Shown here piece after piece: positions 7,791-15,762 of a stretch of DNA of 16,998 nt (its first letter is position 1; each line of letters starts with the position of its first letter). The stretch is from Paludibacter sp. GTDB lineage: Bacteria; Bacteroidota; Bacteroidia; Bacteroidales; Paludibacteraceae. The position numbers and the translations under genes were made by a program. The notes beneath the pieces were generated by a model. The model saw only the letters and a list, made by a program, of their open reading frames with translations. It had not been told where the DNA came from and did not search any database. The DNA lies in contig JAQTOL010000015.1 in NCBI GenBank assembly GCA_028748945.1, positions 1 through 16,998 of the forward strand, given 5' to 3'.

Positions 7791-7929
7791 TTTTATTCTG
7801 TTTTTAATTATTGTTGCGTTAAAATAATTATATAAACCATTCAATTTATACTTGTTATCAATATTTTCAAGCATCAATCCCAAATACTGAGAGATATACT
7901 TTCATAGGTGAGTTTTCTATAAAAAATTG

Positions 7930-7962
7930 CAAAATGAGTGAAAGAGAGAAAAGTGCCACAAA
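7930..7962 (-). promoter_or_regulatory. Possible promoter of the M23 pseudogene
   Basis: On the minus strand TTTG (7962-7959), 21-nt spacer and TCATTTTG (7937-7930), one mismatch from TAnnTTTG. The leader would be ~130 nt. The rest of 7791-8000 shows nothing recognisable. Confidence 0.3.
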
Positions 7963-8000
7963 TAAATCATAAAAAAATCTTATAAGCGCATAGCCATGAT

Positions 8001-8035
8001 AAAAAAATAACCGAGAGTTTTCAACTCTCGGTTAT
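8001..8035 (-). terminator. Terminator of the PLD-like/membrane-protein operon
   Basis: Perfect 13-bp stem (ATAACCGAGAGTT at 8007-8019 with 8023-8035), TTC loop, followed on the minus strand by a T7 run (8007-8001). It lies ~48 nt after the stop codon of the membrane protein. Confidence 0.9.
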
Positions 8036-8082
8036 GATACATTTTTAGAAAATATAAAGATAACATTTGATATATTTATATT

Positions 8083-8889
8083 TTATTTTTTTGTATGCGG
8101 CTTTATATCTAGCTGATCTACTGTAGGTAATGTATGAGAAGCATCTTCAATTAAAAAGTTAAAAGCATCAATTTTGCTTTGAATGTTGTATTTCTTTATT
8201 TTATAACTAAATCGTGCAACAATATATTCAGTCCCGAGAATTGCTTTAAGAAAATATGCAACAAGACCTAAATAAGGCAAGATTATGGTAAAATAAAAGT
8301 TTTCTTTATATAAACTAGTCGGTATGATTATTAATCTATAAGGAGAAAATTGGGATAAAATAAATGCAATAAATACTATTGTTATTCCAATGATTGTATG
8401 TTTAAATCCCCAAGCGTGAAGCAGATATTCGTTAAAAAAAATAAGTATAAATAGTATTGAACTAAACACATTAAGTACAAACAGTGAGTTATTTAAATAA
8501 TCTAATTTTAAAGGTGCAACGAATAATACTAAAATTCCATATAGACCTAAAAACATTGAAATATGAGAATGATAATTCAATGAGATAAGTTTCTGTCCTT
8601 TCTCTTTCTTTAATGACACTAAATTGGATATATCCAATTGAATGTTTAGCAAAGCTTTACTTATTTTATCTGCAAAAGTTTTATCTTCAATGAAATTCAA
8701 CTTTTCTTCAAATAACTTACACGGAATTAAAGCCTTAAGACTTTTTTTTACAATTCTATCTAATGAACTCTTCAAACTAAGTTCTAAAAGCTCGTAAAAA
8801 TTCGTATTTGTTGCTTTGCTTATTAATATATATGCAAAATTAATTCCGATTGCAATTACGATGACTTCATTAAAAGGCTCTAATTCCAT
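8083..8889 (-). CDS. Five-TM membrane protein of unknown function, second gene of coupled pair
   Basis: I do not recognise a family. The 268 residues show a hydrophobic N-terminal helix (~8-24), a charged, mostly helical segment (~25-105), then four hydrophobic helices at ~109-127, 134-152, 164-181 and 199-219, and a charged C-terminal tail of ~48 residues. There is no enzymatic motif, so it may be an effector, channel or anchor. Its ATG lies inside the end of the upstream gene (10-base overlap ATGGAATTAG), which points to translational coupling and joint function with the PLD-like protein. Composition is clearly more A+T-rich, with many Lys/Ile/Asn/Phe codons, than sppA or priA on either side, suggesting acquisition. 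The strong terminator at 8001-8035 closes the operon. Confidence 0.8.
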   Translation of the reverse strand: MELEPFNEVIVIAIGINFAYILISKATNTNFYELLELSLKSSLDRIVKKSLKALIPCKLFEEKLNFIEDKTFADKISKALLNIQLDISNLVSLKKEKGQKLISLNYHSHISMFLGLYGILVLFVAPLKLDYLNNSLFVLNVFSSILFILIFFNEYLLHAWGFKHTIIGITIVFIAFILSQFSPYRLIIIPTSLYKENFYFTIILPYLGLVAYFLKAILGTEYIVARFSYKIKKYNIQSKIDAFNFLIEDASHTLPTVDQLDIKPHTKK

Positions 8890-9443
8890 AGAGTATCATT
8901 GTTAAGTTCTAATTTTAATGAAGCAGAGTTATTGAAAATTTTCTCAAATAGCTTATTTAAAAGTTTTGTAGTTTCCGGTGAATTAAAATTACATCTAGCT
9001 TTTTTCTTTATTGTATCAGTTTCTAATCTATAAGATTTATCATCTGCAACAGTGAAATGAACAGTGTTTTTATTTGAATCTTGTAAAATAGTCTTAGTCT
9101 CTTTCACAGTAACATTGCTCTTAAACTGACTAAATAACTTGTAAATATCTTTATTTAATGGGTTATCACCATTTTCAAATTCACATAATAAAACCTGAAT
9201 ATTTCCGCCTTGAATTAAAAATAATCTGAGATATTTTAGATATTCTTCATTGTTTGATACATCGGTGCAAAGATTTCCACTATAAATATGAATATATTTT
9301 TTTGAGTACTTTGCGATGTTTGTCAAAACAATTTGAGCATGGTCATCTCCACTATTGAAAAATTCAATATCAGTGGAATTCTTAGCATATTCTTCGATAT
9401 TTTCTGAATACACGTCAAGCAGCAGTTTATCTACCTGTGGCAT
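8880..9443 (-). CDS. Degenerate phospholipase-D-like protein, first gene of coupled pair
   Basis: 187 residues, soluble, no signal peptide. The predicted order of strands and helices recalls one PLD half-domain. Residues ~26-60 have FFNSGDDHAQIVLTN then KKYIHIYSGNL, typical of the N-terminal strand-helix of PLD-like modules. Residues 70-90 read YLRLFLIQGGNIQVLLCEF. At 128-134 VHFTVAD sits where the HxKxxxxD (HKD) motif is expected: His129 is kept but Lys is replaced by Thr131, and an RCNFNSPETT stretch (150-159) replaces the usual downstream Gly/Ser-Asn segment. A nuclease or lipase activity is therefore doubtful; a binding or sensing role is more likely. The fold assignment is inference from pattern only. 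It has its own promoter and overlaps the membrane-protein gene by 10 bases. Confidence 0.75.
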   Translation of the reverse strand: MPQVDKLLLDVYSENIEEYAKNSTDIEFFNSGDDHAQIVLTNIAKYSKKYIHIYSGNLCTDVSNNEEYLKYLRLFLIQGGNIQVLLCEFENGDNPLNKDIYKLFSQFKSNVTVKETKTILQDSNKNTVHFTVADDKSYRLETDTIKKKARCNFNSPETTKLLNKLFEKIFNNSASLKLELNNDTLWN

Positions 9444-9489
9444 AACATATTATATATAAATGGTTAGTTTGGAAGGAATTTACGGACTG

Positions 9490-9520
9490 CAAAGTAAGCA
9501 ATAATATTTTATATAACAAA
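9490..9520 (-). promoter_or_regulatory. Promoter of the PLD-like/membrane-protein operon
   Basis: On the minus strand TTTG (9520-9517), a 19-nt spacer and TTACTTTG (9497-9490), one mismatch from TAnnTTTG; the leader is ~40 nt. Confidence 0.5.
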
Positions 9521-9600
9521 TAAAACTCAAAGTTTTAGAAAAAAATAATTCAAATGTGTATTTCAGTATTTAATATCTCTCGTGTATTTAATTTCATTAA

Positions 9601-9630
9601 TTGTCTTTTCTCAATTCTTTGTTACCTTTG
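9601..9630 (+). promoter_or_regulatory. priA promoter
   Basis: TTG (9601-9603), 19-nt spacer and TACCTTTG (9623-9630), an exact TAnnTTTG. Its position inside the open frame that extends upstream from priA to 9582 shows that the true start is downstream, at 9672. Confidence 0.72.
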
Positions 9631-9648
9631 CCAAACAAAATATTTATT

Positions 9649-9669
9649 CCCCTTTAGGGGGGTTAGGGG
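9649..9669 (+). repeat. C/G-tract hairpin element in the priA leader
   Basis: CCCC-TTTA-GGGGGG-TTA-GGGG, directly before the priA ATG. The C4 and G4-6 runs can form a tight hairpin 12 nt or less from the start codon. Such runs are seen as scattered repeats in Bacteroidota intergenic DNA (from memory). Confidence 0.5.
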
Positions 9670-9671
9670 TT

Positions 9672-12131
9672 ATGAAATACGTCGACGTTATACTTCCTTT
9701 GCCACTGGCCAATACTTTTACCTATTCGGTTCCCGAGGAATGGACCGGTCAGGTACGTATGGGTATGCGTGTGGTGGTGCCCTTCGGAAAAAAGAAAATG
9801 TACACGGCGGTAATTTTCCTGGTGCATTCCATCACGCCTACCGTTTACGAGGCAAAAGATATTATTTGTTTGCTCGATAATGAGCCGATTCTGCGTCGTC
9901 CGCAAATGAAGTTTTGGGAATGGATCTCGTCGTACTACCAGGCTTTTCTGGGCGATGTTTATCAGGCAGCTGTTCCGGCAGGATTGAAACTGGAAAGTGA
10001 AACGCAGGTACGCATTAATCCTGATTATGAAGCGGAAACCGTTCTTTCGGAAAAAGAAGAAAAGGTTCTTATGGCTCTCTCCGATGGTAAAGCCATCAGC
10101 GTAAATGAATTGAATAAAATAGCCAAAATGCGCGACTCTTTGCCCACACTGAAACAATTGCTGGAAAAAGGAGCCGTGGAAATCAGCGAAGAACTGGCTG
10201 AAAAGTTTCGGGCAAAAACCGATTCATTTGTCCGCCTGACGGATGAAACGATCAAAGAAGAAAACCTCCGAAAATTGTTTGACGATTTAAGCCGGGCCAA
10301 AAAGCAACTGGATGTGCTGATGATGTATATTGATTTATCCAAATGCCTCACTCCTGCTAAAAAACGCGAAGTCAGTAAAAAAGAGTTACTGGAACGAACC
10401 GGAGCTTCGCCTGCAGTGCTTAACGGATTGGTAGAACGTGGTGCCATGGAAATCTATGTGAGAGAAATTGGCCGGTTGGATGTGTCCGAAATCCAAACAT
10501 CGGAACAATACACGCTCAATGATTCTCAAGGGGAAGCTTATACTGAAATTGAAAAGCAATTCCTCGAAAAACAGGTGGTTTTACTTCATGGAGTCACTTC
10601 CAGCGGAAAAACGGAATTGTATATTCAACTCATCAATAAAGTTTTGGCCGAAGGTAAACAAGTTTTATATCTGGTTCCGGAAATAGCACTGACCACCCAG
10701 TTGACTTCACGGTTGAAACGGGTTTTCGGAAAAAAGCTGGGTGTTTATCATTCCAAATTTTCGGATGCCGAGCGGGTGGAAATTTGGAACAGTGTGTTGA
10801 ACGATAAAACTTATGACGTAATTATCGGGGTTCGATCCTCCATCTTCCTGCCCTTTCGCCAGCTGGGTTTGATTATCGTGGACGAAGAACATGAATCCAG
10901 TTACAAGCAATACGATCCGGCCCCGCGCTATCATGCCCGCAATGCCGCCATCGTACTGGCCTCGATGCACGGTGCCAAAACCTTACTCGGGACCGCCACA
11001 CCTGCCGTTGAAACCTATTACAATGCACTCACCGGAAAATTCGGACTGGTGGAACTCAATCAGCGTCACGAGGAAATGGAGATGCCCGAGATTCTGGTTG
11101 TCGATTCAAAAGAAGCCTATCGTAAAAAAGAAATGGAAAGCCATTTTACTCCATTATTGCTTGAAAAAATCGGGAAAGCCTTACAAAATTCCGAACAGGT
11201 TATTCTTTTCCAGAACCGTCGCGGATATGCTCCTTATATCGAGTGTAAAACCTGCGCTTACGTGCCGCATTGCAAAAATTGTGATGTAAGCCTCACGGTT
11301 CATAAAGTTTTCAATACCCTGACTTGCCATTATTGCGGTTATACCGAACCGATTCCGAGTATTTGTCCGGCCTGCGGTACGGCAGGTAGTCTGATAACTA
11401 AAGGTTTTGGCACGGAGAAAATTGAAGATGAAATAAAACTGATTTTCCCTGAAGCCAGAGTTTCACGTATGGATTTGGATACAACCCGTTCCAAAAAATC
11501 GTACGAGAAAATTATTTCCGATTTTGAACAACAAAAAGTCGATATTCTGATTGGTACTCAAATGGTTTCAAAAGGACTGGATTTTGAACGTGTCAGTCTG
11601 GTTGGCATCCTGAATGCGGATAATATGTTGAATTTCCCCGATTTCAGGGCGCATGAACGCGCTTATCAGTTGATGGCACAAGTCAGTGGACGGGCGGGCC
11701 GGAAAAATAAACGGGGTACAGTCATTCTCCAAACTTCATCTCCCGAACATCCGGTTATCGGTCAGGTAATTCGAAACGACTACAAAGCAATGTACGACAC
11801 TCAATGTGACGAACGCAAACTCTTTAAGTATCCGCCGTACTTTCGTATGATTCAAATCGTGTTGCGCCATCGTGACCCGAAAGTACTGAACCTGGCTGCC
11901 AACCGCATGGCTTCCGATCTTCGTGCCGTGTTTGCCGCCCGGGTACTCGGACCAAATGTTCCGGCTGTATCGCGCATTCAAAATTTATATATCAAACATA
12001 TCCTTCTCAAATTTGAAGTGGAAGCTTCGCCCGAACGTGCCAAAGAAATCTTACGACAAATCACCAATCAGCTTATTGCCGAACCGCAATTTAAATCTTT
12101 GTGGGTAAATCTGGATGTTGATCCGATGTAA
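9672..12131 (+). CDS. priA: Primosomal protein N' (PriA), replication-restart helicase
   Basis: 819 residues from the ATG at 9672, which follows the promoter; the protein begins MKYVDVILPLPLANTFTYSVP, the start of the PriA 3'-DNA-binding domain. PriA is a 3'-to-5' superfamily 2 helicase that recognises stalled or collapsed forks and reloads the replisome. Visible motifs: Walker A GVTSSGKT (307-314); Walker B DEEH (404-407); GTATPAVET, the motif III equivalent; eight cysteines of the two embedded zinc sites (C525, C528, C534, C537, C552, C555, C565, C568); a GFGTEKIEDE motif; IGTQMVSKGLDFERV (motif V); and QVSGRAGR (motif VI). It is longer than the E. coli protein (732 aa), mostly from an extended segment between the DNA-binding domain and the helicase. 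No clear terminator follows it. Confidence 0.97.
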   Translation: MKYVDVILPLPLANTFTYSVPEEWTGQVRMGMRVVVPFGKKKMYTAVIFLVHSITPTVYEAKDIICLLDNEPILRRPQMKFWEWISSYYQAFLGDVYQAAVPAGLKLESETQVRINPDYEAETVLSEKEEKVLMALSDGKAISVNELNKIAKMRDSLPTLKQLLEKGAVEISEELAEKFRAKTDSFVRLTDETIKEENLRKLFDDLSRAKKQLDVLMMYIDLSKCLTPAKKREVSKKELLERTGASPAVLNGLVERGAMEIYVREIGRLDVSEIQTSEQYTLNDSQGEAYTEIEKQFLEKQVVLLHGVTSSGKTELYIQLINKVLAEGKQVLYLVPEIALTTQLTSRLKRVFGKKLGVYHSKFSDAERVEIWNSVLNDKTYDVIIGVRSSIFLPFRQLGLIIVDEEHESSYKQYDPAPRYHARNAAIVLASMHGAKTLLGTATPAVETYYNALTGKFGLVELNQRHEEMEMPEILVVDSKEAYRKKEMESHFTPLLLEKIGKALQNSEQVILFQNRRGYAPYIECKTCAYVPHCKNCDVSLTVHKVFNTLTCHYCGYTEPIPSICPACGTAGSLITKGFGTEKIEDEIKLIFPEARVSRMDLDTTRSKKSYEKIISDFEQQKVDILIGTQMVSKGLDFERVSLVGILNADNMLNFPDFRAHERAYQLMAQVSGRAGRKNKRGTVILQTSSPEHPVIGQVIRNDYKAMYDTQCDERKLFKYPPYFRMIQIVLRHRDPKVLNLAANRMASDLRAVFAARVLGPNVPAVSRIQNLYIKHILLKFEVEASPERAKEILRQITNQLIAEPQFKSLWVNLDVDPM

Positions 12132-12229
12132 ATTTTCAACCATTGGGTACAAGTATTAAAGCAACTGCAAAAATCTAACATTCGGCCTATCATTTTGCTA
12201 CTATTTCAGCTACATTCTAAAATAATTAT

Positions 12230-12237
12230 TATCTTTG
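12230..12237 (+). promoter_or_regulatory. Promoter -7 box of the tryptophanase-like gene
   Basis: TATCTTTG, an exact TAnnTTTG followed by CAG. The upstream box is weak (TTTC at 12204-12207, 22-nt spacing). Transcription would start near 12244, leaving a ~130-nt leader. Confidence 0.6.
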
Positions 12238-12286
12238 CAGGGATAAATGTATTGATTTGTAAATTATCGGTATATTTATTCAACCC

Positions 12287-12319
12287 GCGTGTCTATTAAC
12301 CGGAGCACGCTTTTTTTTT
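12287..12319 (+). terminator. Intrinsic terminator in the leader of the tryptophanase-like gene
   Basis: GCGTG (12287-12291) pairs with CACGC (12306-12310), extended by a U-G and a C-G pair around a bulged A, and is followed by T9 (12311-12319). It lies after the -7 box and ~54 nt before the ATG, so it would act on this gene's own leader transcript. Alternatively it ends priA read-through. Confidence 0.72.
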
Positions 12320-12373
12320 GAAAGGAAATATCGTTCTTAAATATATACATTCAAAAAATTACTATCTAACATT

Positions 12374-13822
12374 ATGCAGGAAATTAAATTTTACAGTGGT
12401 GAGAATATCCCATTGGAGTTACACAAAGTACGCGTTGTGCAAAAACTCAACCTTGTTCCTATCGAACGTCGCCTGGAAGCCCTTTACGAGGGTGGATTCA
12501 ACACTTTCCGGCTCAGTACCAAAGACGTTTTTCTGGACATGCTCACCGACTCCGGAACCAATGCTATGAGTGACAATCAGGTTGCAGCAATGATGCAGGC
12601 CGATGATGCGTATGCCGGTTCACAGAGTTTCGTCCGGTTGGAAAAAGCGGTTAATGACGTGTTGGGAAAGAAATACCTGTTACCGGTCCATCAGGGACGT
12701 GCCGCTGAAAATATTATTTCCATTGCTTATGTACATAAAGGAAGTCTGGTTCCTATGAACTACCATTTCACTACCGCCATGGCTCATATAACCGACAAAG
12801 GCGGACAAATTGTGGAATTACTTTACGATGAAGCTTATGTTGTAAATTCGGATCATCCTTTTAAAGGAAATATGAATATTGAAAAACTGGAAGAAGTAAT
12901 CAACCATCACGGTCCGAAAAATATCCCATTTATCCGCATGGAAGCTTCGACCAACCTGATTGGTGGACAACCTTTCTCCATCCAGAATTTACGTGATGTA
13001 CGTGGACTGGCTGATAAATATGGTATCCGACTGGTTCTTGATGCCAGCTTATTGGGCGAAAATGCCTATTTGGTCTTGCAACGCGAAGATGAATTTAAAT
13101 CTTCCGACATGGGAACCATCATTAAAACCATGACGGGTTTAGCTGACCTGGTTTACTTCTCGGCAAGAAAACTCAGTTCTTCACGTGGAGGTGGTATGTG
13201 TACCGACAATCCTGTTATCATGCGTGAATTGGAAGCTCTGGTTCCGCTTTACGAAGGTTTCCTGACTTATGGAGGTATATCGGTTCGCGAAATTGAAGCC
13301 ATGGCCGTAGGACTCTATGAAACCCTTGACGAAACCATGATTTCGCAAAGCCCCACTTTTATTAAATACCTTGTAGGTGAATTAGACAAAAAAGGCATTC
13401 CGGTTATTAAACCTGCCGGCGTATTGGGTGTTCATGTGGATGCCATGCAGGTATGTGCTCATATTCCTCAAACCCAGTATCCAGCAGGAGCATTAGCAGC
13501 TGCCTTATTTCTGATTTCAGGAGTTCGCGGTATGGAGCGCGGTTCCATTTCCAACCAACGGGATGAATACGGTAACGAAACATATGCCGATATGGAATTG
13601 TTACGCCTTGCAGTTCCTCGTCGTGTGTTCACACTATCACAAATTAAATATGTGGAAGATCGTCTGACCTGGTTATATGAAAACAGGTTGCTGATCGGGG
13701 GTTTACGCTTTGTTTATGAACCACCTGTATTGCGTTTCTTTATGGGAGGTTTGGAACCAACAAGCGACTGGCCGACAAAACTATTGGCGAAATTCAAAGA
13801 AGATTTTGGAGAAAGCTTATAG
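12374..13822 (+). CDS. Divergent tryptophanase/tyrosine phenol-lyase family PLP enzyme
   Basis: 482 residues of the beta-eliminating lyase family (TnaA/TPL), PLP-dependent enzymes splitting Trp or Tyr to indole or phenol, pyruvate and ammonia. Family anchors: LTDSGTNAMSD (58-68), DDAYAGS with Tyr80 (Tyr71 of TPL), HQGR109 (phosphate), STN194LIGGQP, PLP-lysine in SARK266, and VPRRVFT 414-420 (substrate carboxylate). MERG 387-390 has the Arg marking TPL rather than tryptophanase (which has Ile there). Three usual residues differ: DASRxxENAY reads DASLLGENAY (Arg to Leu226), GGH reads GVL (350-351), and the Lys before the PLP-lysine is Arg265. TPL numbering is from memory. The ATG at 12374 fits the family start. 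Substrate is uncertain; the nearest guess is an amino-acid beta-lyase, and the family may not cleave Tyr or Trp. Confidence 0.85.
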   Translation: MQEIKFYSGENIPLELHKVRVVQKLNLVPIERRLEALYEGGFNTFRLSTKDVFLDMLTDSGTNAMSDNQVAAMMQADDAYAGSQSFVRLEKAVNDVLGKKYLLPVHQGRAAENIISIAYVHKGSLVPMNYHFTTAMAHITDKGGQIVELLYDEAYVVNSDHPFKGNMNIEKLEEVINHHGPKNIPFIRMEASTNLIGGQPFSIQNLRDVRGLADKYGIRLVLDASLLGENAYLVLQREDEFKSSDMGTIIKTMTGLADLVYFSARKLSSSRGGGMCTDNPVIMRELEALVPLYEGFLTYGGISVREIEAMAVGLYETLDETMISQSPTFIKYLVGELDKKGIPVIKPAGVLGVHVDAMQVCAHIPQTQYPAGALAAALFLISGVRGMERGSISNQRDEYGNETYADMELLRLAVPRRVFTLSQIKYVEDRLTWLYENRLLIGGLRFVYEPPVLRFFMGGLEPTSDWPTKLLAKFKEDFGESL

Positions 13823-13865
13823 CTAATTGACAAATAGTGTAATTAATCATTAACTCATGATATTT

Positions 13866-13901
13866 AACGAGACTTTCTTTATTTAAGATAGTCTCGTTTT
13901 T
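13866..13901 (+). terminator. Terminator of the tryptophanase-like gene
   Basis: AACGAGACT (13866-13874) pairs with AGTCTCGTT (13890-13898), inner TCTT/AAGA after one mismatch, and a T5 run; 44 nt after the stop. Confidence 0.85.
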
Positions 13902-13981
13902 AATTATTTCCAATCTTATAATGACAACTAATCATAACAAATCACACGCCCAAAAACAATTTAGGTTGAGTCAAAAAAAAA

Positions 13982-13996
13982 ATTGAACAGTTCAAT
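13982..13996. promoter_or_regulatory. Perfect 15-bp palindrome, candidate operator
   Basis: ATTGAACAGTTCAAT, perfectly symmetric about A13989, lies 40 bp upstream of the -33 box of the GH43 promoter. Its size and symmetry suit a dimeric regulator, but no regulator gene is nearby. Confidence 0.4.
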
Positions 13997-14035
13997 CATT
14001 CATTTTACAATAAGTCTCTTGAAAATAAATCTTTA

Positions 14036-14069
14036 TTTGAGTTAATTGTCCACCCTAAAATTAATTTTG
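14036..14069 (+). promoter_or_regulatory. GH43 gene promoter
   Basis: TTTG (14036-14039), a 22-nt spacer and TAATTTTG (14062-14069), an exact TAnnTTTG; start expected near 14076, leader ~95 nt. Confidence 0.6.
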
Positions 14070-14170
14070 TCCGCTTTGTTAGTGCATTTTTCCATTATTT
14101 TTGTCAGACAGAAAATAGACACTATTTCCGATAAATTTCATTCAATTTCAATTCATTCAAAACTTCTATC

Positions 14171-15667
14171 ATGTTGAAATCTATTTTTTATAATACTCAT
14201 TTATTCCTGACGGGTTTATTTTTGATGATGAGTTTTGCCTGTCAATCCGCTAAATACCCGCAGAAATCAACGAATCCATGGAAAGACGATTACCGCGATA
14301 TTTCAGCGCTGGAAAATTATAAAAGTTGGGGAACTTATAACGTACATGATCCTTCGTGTCTGAAGATTGGAGATACTTATTATATGTATTCTACCGATGC
14401 AATTTTCCATGGAGGCAGGAGAACAGATGCCGACAAGAATGTAGCTGTTGGATTTATTCAGGTCCGGACTTCCAACGATTTAGTTCAATGGAAATTTGAA
14501 GGTTGGGCATTTCCTGAAATTCCTGTGGAGGCCAAAGACTGGGTACTTTTGCACAGCGATAATAAAGGTGCAAGCAACATTTGGGCACCTTACATCGTAC
14601 AATTTAAAGATAAATTCCGGCTTTATTATTGCGTTTCGGCTTTCGGGTTGCAAACTTCGTATATCGGTCTGGCCGAATCGGATTCTCCACTTGGTCCCTG
14701 GATACAAAAAGGGGCAGTGGTAAAAACCCAACGGGAAGATAAAATGAACGCCATCGATCCAAGCATAGTAAGTGACGCTCAAAACGGTAAAATGTGGATG
14801 CATTACGGTTCGTATTTTGGCGGATTGTATGCAGTTGAACTGAATCCGGAAACAGGTTTAACCAACATACCAGACGATCAGGGACACAGTACTGCACGTC
14901 GTGCCAATCTACGAAAAGATAATATTGAAGCGCCAGAAATCATTTACAATCCAATTTTCAAAAAGTATTATCTTTTCATGTCCTACGATCCGCTTATGAC
15001 AACCTACAATGTGAGAGTTGGTCGTTCTGATAAACCTGAAGGTCCTTTTCTGGATTTTTTCGGAAATGATTTGCGGGACACAATCAACCATTATCCTATA
15101 CTGACTCATCCTTATCAGTTTAAAAATCATCCCGGTTGGGCCGGGACCGGACATTGCTCGGTTTTTGGAAATGGCAAAGGTGATTTTTACATGGCACATC
15201 AGTCACGTTTATCTCCAGAAAATCAATTAATGGACTTACATGTTCGTGAAGTAAAATGGACAACAGCAGGTTGGCCGGTTGTTTCGCCGGAACGTTATGC
15301 CGCGACAAAACAAACAAAAATCAGCAAAAAAGATCTTACAGGCACCTGGGAAATCATTCGCATTCAGGATGCAAAATCCGATCGAAAACTGGAATTCGGA
15401 CAAATACTCTGGGGTGAAAATAAGTTGAGAAAAACCGAGATTGATGCATCAAAAGTAGTTGATTTCAATAAAAACGGGTATATGAAAGGTTCTGACGGGA
15501 AATGGAAATATGATGCAAAGAAAGGACTCACACTGACGTTGAAAGATGAAACCATTCATAATCTGATCGTTTTCGCTGGTCATGACTGGGAAAATGAAAC
15601 CGAGACAATCCTTTTCACCGGAATGGATAAAAACGGTTGTTCGGTATGGGGAAAGAAAATAAATTAG
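14171..15667 (+). CDS. Lipoprotein GH43 endo-alpha-1,5-L-arabinanase
   Basis: 498 residues, probably a cell-surface or periplasmic lipoprotein: hydrophobic signal with lipobox SFAC and Cys24. The five-bladed propeller runs from ~50 to ~385. Catalytic residues of GH43: general base Asp60 in VHDPS, pKa-modulating Asp196 in NAIDPSI, general acid Glu253 in NIEAPEI; His329 in GTGHCSVF fits the His that lies at the metal/active centre of arabinanases (e.g. Bacillus subtilis Abn2). The C-terminal ~110 residues (LTGTWEIIRIQD to WGKKIN) are a beta-rich extra domain typical of two-domain extracellular arabinanases. It would cut alpha-1,5-arabinan, releasing oligosaccharides for the convergent GH51. Related GH43 exo-activities cannot be excluded from sequence. 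Confidence 0.88.
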   Translation: MLKSIFYNTHLFLTGLFLMMSFACQSAKYPQKSTNPWKDDYRDISALENYKSWGTYNVHDPSCLKIGDTYYMYSTDAIFHGGRRTDADKNVAVGFIQVRTSNDLVQWKFEGWAFPEIPVEAKDWVLLHSDNKGASNIWAPYIVQFKDKFRLYYCVSAFGLQTSYIGLAESDSPLGPWIQKGAVVKTQREDKMNAIDPSIVSDAQNGKMWMHYGSYFGGLYAVELNPETGLTNIPDDQGHSTARRANLRKDNIEAPEIIYNPIFKKYYLFMSYDPLMTTYNVRVGRSDKPEGPFLDFFGNDLRDTINHYPILTHPYQFKNHPGWAGTGHCSVFGNGKGDFYMAHQSRLSPENQLMDLHVREVKWTTAGWPVVSPERYAATKQTKISKKDLTGTWEIIRIQDAKSDRKLEFGQILWGENKLRKTEIDASKVVDFNKNGYMKGSDGKWKYDAKKGLTLTLKDETIHNLIVFAGHDWENETETILFTGMDKNGCSVWGKKIN

Positions 15668-15707
15668 ACCAATAAATACTTAATATTCATACATTTATTC
15701 TTTAAAC

Positions 15708-15743
15708 AAACGAGGCTGCCCTTAAATGGACAGCCTCGTTTTT
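15708..15743. terminator. Bidirectional terminator between GH43 and GH51 genes
   Basis: AAACGAGGCTG (15708-15718) pairs with CAGCCTCGTTT (15731-15741), with CC/GG inside after one mismatch. T5 follows on the plus strand and TTTGTTTAA on the minus strand. Confidence 0.88.
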
Positions 15744-15762
15744 AAATAACTGACAAATTAAA

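Larger units (their letters stand above)
13902..14170 (+). other. Intergenic region upstream of the GH43 gene
   Basis: 270 A+T-rich bases holding the palindrome at 13982-13996 and the promoter at 14036-14069. No small ORF or RNA gene is recognisable. Confidence 0.5.

Noticed and set aside
9582..9671. Upstream extension of the priA frame to 9582
   Set aside because: It contains the exact -7/-33 promoter and the C/G-run element; PriA homology begins at the ATG at 9672.
14480..15555. Minus-strand frames opposite the GH43 gene
   Set aside because: Antisense shadows of a gene with complete catalytic motifs.
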